Source of the DNA: Desulfurococcales archaeon
GTDB taxonomy: Archaea; Thermoproteota; Thermoprotei_A; Sulfolobales; Ignicoccaceae
Direction: 5' to 3'
Assembly (NCBI GenBank): GCA_015521275.1
Contig: WAOJ01000160.1
Location: forward strand, 1 to 7,107
DNA: 7,107 nt
Part shown: piece after piece, positions 6,361 to 7,107 of the stretch
How the letters are laid out: each line of letters begins with the position of its first letter
Position numbering within the stretch: the stretch's first letter is position 1
Position numbers and translations under genes: made by a program
The notes under the pieces: model-generated
Database searches by the model: none
Seen by the model: the letters and a program-made list of their open reading frames with translations, nothing else
What the model was told of the DNA's origin: nothing

Positions 6361-6528
6361 TTATTCCGCCTTGAGGGTATAAACTATTTCTTCCTTCGTA
6401 TCGGGACCAACCACCAATTCTACATTCAAATTGCTTATCTTTATTCTTACCTTCTTACCCTCGCCTAGAGCTTTCTCTATTGCCTTAACGCTCTCTTCAT
6501 CCATCTTTAGCTTAATGTTTATTTCCAT
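6361..6528 (-). CDS. Small hypothetical protein, 55 residues
   Basis: ATG at 6528 follows directly after the TAG of the upstream small gene (no bases between), so the two are almost certainly one transcript with coupled translation. The product starts MEINIKLKMDEESVKAIEKA and ends GPDTKEEIVYTLKAE. The residue pattern suggests a strand (2-9), a helix (10-24) and two or three strands (26-54), a small alpha/beta protein with no cysteines or membrane segment. I do not recognise the family. The layout resembles that of its partner and recalls small folds such as Pcc1 of the KEOPS complex, but the characteristic Pcc1 residues are not evident, so I do not assign it. The antisense frame (6431-6784) is judged a shadow because this strand gives the purine-rich, Lys/Glu-rich protein typical of the window. 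Confidence 0.7.
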   Translation of the reverse strand: MEINIKLKMDEESVKAIEKALGEGKKVRIKISNLNVELVVGPDTKEEIVYTLKAE

Positions 6529-6723
6529 CTACTTGCTCCCTCCGGAAGCGGAGGCCTCCACTACCTTCTCCTCCGTGGGCTCGGCGGTTATTACCAACTT
6601 CCCTTGTACGTCCTTTATTTCCATAACGATCTTGGTTACTCCCTTAGCAGCCAAGGAGCCGAAGAGCCTCTCGAGCACCTTGTCGTCTATCTCGGCTTCC
6701 ATTTGGGCGACCATCTTCCCCAT
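6529..6723 (-). CDS. Small hypothetical protein, 64 residues
   Basis: ATG at 6723 is preceded by an SD-like TGAGGG (6737-6732) at good spacing; the next ATGs are at codons 4 and 8. The product starts MGKMVAQMEAEIDDKVLERL and ends in a low-complexity tail, EASASGGSK. A strand (4-12), a helix (13-28) and a beta hairpin (30-48, KIVMEIKDVQGKLVITAEP) are suggested, similar in order to the 55-residue partner encoded immediately downstream. No Cys, signal peptide or membrane segment is present. The function is unknown; a small binding or scaffold subunit that pairs with its neighbour is a reasonable guess. It faces a structured intergenic region shared with the divergent priL. Confidence 0.75.
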   Translation of the reverse strand: MGKMVAQMEAEIDDKVLERLFGSLAAKGVTKIVMEIKDVQGKLVITAEPTEEKVVEASASGGSK

Positions 6724-6745
6724 GGGCCTTCCCTCACGATATCTT

Positions 6746-6757
6746 TCTCATATGAGA
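6746..6757. promoter_or_regulatory. 12-bp perfect palindrome before the small-gene pair
   Basis: TCTCATATGAGA is a perfect palindrome centred about 28 bp upstream of the ATG at 6723, that is, at or close to where a TATA element would lie for a short-leader transcript. It could be the TATA region itself, or an operator that blocks TBP/TFB access. Confidence 0.45.
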
Positions 6758-6800
6758 TTGTATTCTATTCCTTTGAACTCTTAATCCAAGTTTAGAGATT

Positions 6801-6810
6801 GAACGCGTTC
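6801..6810. promoter_or_regulatory. 10-bp perfect palindrome GAACGCGTTC
   Basis: A perfect dyad lying between the two copies of the 12-bp direct repeat. Its left half overlaps the third TTGAAC core, so it may be a dyad version of the same recognition element. Alone, a 10-bp palindrome is weak evidence. Confidence 0.35.
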
Positions 6811-6818
6811 GGACCCCT

Positions 6819-6834
6819 TTCCATTATAATGGAA
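6819..6834. promoter_or_regulatory. 16-bp perfect palindrome with TTATAA centre
   Basis: TTCCATTATAATGGAA is a perfect 16-bp palindrome. Its centre, TTATAA, reads as a TATA-like core on both strands and lies between divergent genes, about 103 bp from the start at 6723 and 87 bp from the start at 6913. It could be a bidirectional promoter core or an operator for a dimeric winged-helix regulator. Confidence 0.5.
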
Positions 6835-6868
6835 GTTTGAACTCTTAGTAACAAAACGTTACCTTGTC

Positions 6869-6880
6869 GGCTTAAAGGGC
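6869..6880 (+). promoter_or_regulatory. Probable TATA box of priL
   Basis: GGCTTAAAGGGC is centred about 38 bp before the GTG start at 6913 and shares the GCTT(T)AA core with the box before the FkbM-like gene. It predicts a transcription start about a dozen bases before the GTG. No good SD is seen between, which is compatible with a short or absent leader. Confidence 0.45.
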
Positions 6881-6912
6881 TTCTACGCCTTCGCTCCGAT
6901 AGGGCTCCACTT

Positions 6913-7107
6913 GTGCTGTACCAGAAGTTCCCGTTCTTAGGGAGCGTGGCCAAGCTCAGCAAGGCTGTCTTCGGCGTAGAGATGGAAGCGGAGGACCTCT
7001 TGAACGTTATGCCAGAAGCCTTGGAGAAGGCTAGGTCTGAGCTATTGAAGGTTTTGAAGGGGAAAGGGGAAGAGGTTAGCTGCGACGACCTCTGCTCCGT
7101 CTTAGCC
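6913..7107 (+). CDS. priL: Probable DNA primase large subunit, N-terminal part
   Basis: The frame is open to the right edge; 65 codons are visible. With the GTG at 6913 the protein begins MLYQKFPFLGSVAKLSKAVF, which matches how archaeal PriL proteins begin: a K-Y/F-P-F motif close to the N-terminus, then a leucine-rich stretch (here AEDLLNVMPEALEKA, 26-40) and a basic helix (RSELLKVLKGKG, 41-52). PriL is the non-catalytic partner of PriS in the archaeal/eukaryotic-type primase that makes RNA primers for replication. The C-terminal Fe-S domain with its four cysteines would lie outside the window; the two cysteines here (56 and 61 or close to it) are not that cluster. The frame is open upstream of the GTG, but no better start is seen. 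The call rests on a short N-terminal match. Confidence 0.6.
   Translation, partial: MLYQKFPFLGSVAKLSKAVFGVEMEAEDLLNVMPEALEKARSELLKVLKGKGEEVSCDDLCSVLA

Larger units (their letters stand above)
6772..6847. repeat. 12-bp direct repeat flanking two palindromes
   Basis: TTTGAACTCTTA occurs perfectly at 6772-6783 and 6836-6847, 64 bp apart. The core TTGAAC occurs a third time at 6799-6804. Between the two copies lie the palindromes GAACGCGTTC (6801-6810) and TTCCATTATAATGGAA (6819-6834). All are in the 189-bp gap between the divergent small-gene pair and priL, which holds no open frame I would call a gene. The best explanation is transcription-factor sites or a divergent promoter. Confidence 0.6.

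Noticed and set aside
6361..6723. Assignment of the small-gene pair to KEOPS Pcc1 or another named small family
   Set aside because: Only the general strand-helix-strand layout is similar; diagnostic residues could not be identified by eye, so no name was given.
6431..6784. Plus-strand 117-residue open frame with a hydrophobic Ser/Leu-rich product
   Set aside because: It is antisense to the two small genes. Its Ser/Leu/Phe/Thr-rich, pyrimidine-rich sequence is the typical shadow of purine-rich coding strands in this window, and it has no promoter or SD of note.
6724..6912. A box C/D guide RNA in the divergent gap
   Set aside because: No convincing pair of C (RTGATGA) and D (CTGA) boxes at proper spacing was found on either strand.

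Overview
The window looks like chromosomal DNA of a hyperthermophilic crenarchaeon (Thermoproteota, possibly of the Desulfurococcales type). The evidence is an ATP-dependent archaeal DNA ligase, a tRNA gene with a textbook archaeal bulge-helix-bulge intron and an encoded CCA, the start of what appears to be an archaeal primase large subunit, several TTG/GTG starts, TATA-like boxes about 33-38 nt before start codons, and purine-rich Lys/Glu-heavy coding strands using AGG, AGA and ATA. The order-level guess is inference. The first 25 bases are not biological: they match the Nextera read-2 adapter ending in the Tn5 mosaic end, so the left edge is a contig end.

Layout. From 28 to 735 (+) is the 3' part of a coiled-coil gene with 24-residue repeats, cut by the contig end. 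From 792 to 2591 (+) is a complete DNA ligase with its own promoter, overlapping by 4 bp (ATGA) a GT-B type glycosyltransferase at 2588-3607 (+). A second, unrelated-looking GT4-type glycosyltransferase lies convergently at 3564-4517 (-); the two coding ends overlap by 44 bp. Divergent from it is an unrecognised 239-residue protein (4534-5253, +), then an FkbM-like methyltransferase homologue (5288-6223, +) whose acidic C-terminal motif is replaced. The two glycosyltransferases and the methyltransferase-like protein suggest a small neighbourhood for modification of cell-surface glycans or glycolipids, with the 239-residue protein possibly taking part. This is inferred from family and proximity only.

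The right part holds an intron-containing tRNA-Val(UAC) (6228-6324, -) with a strong TATA box, and upstream of it two abutting tiny genes of 55 and 64 codons (-), apparently with the same beta-alpha-beta-beta layout. Divergently, at the right edge, begins a probable priL (6913 onward, +). The 189-bp gap between the 64-codon gene and priL is unusually structured: three perfect palindromes of 12, 10 and 16 bp and a perfect 12-bp direct repeat. It is the best candidate here for an undescribed regulatory region. No CRISPR array, rRNA, insertion sequence or complete new defence system is visible.
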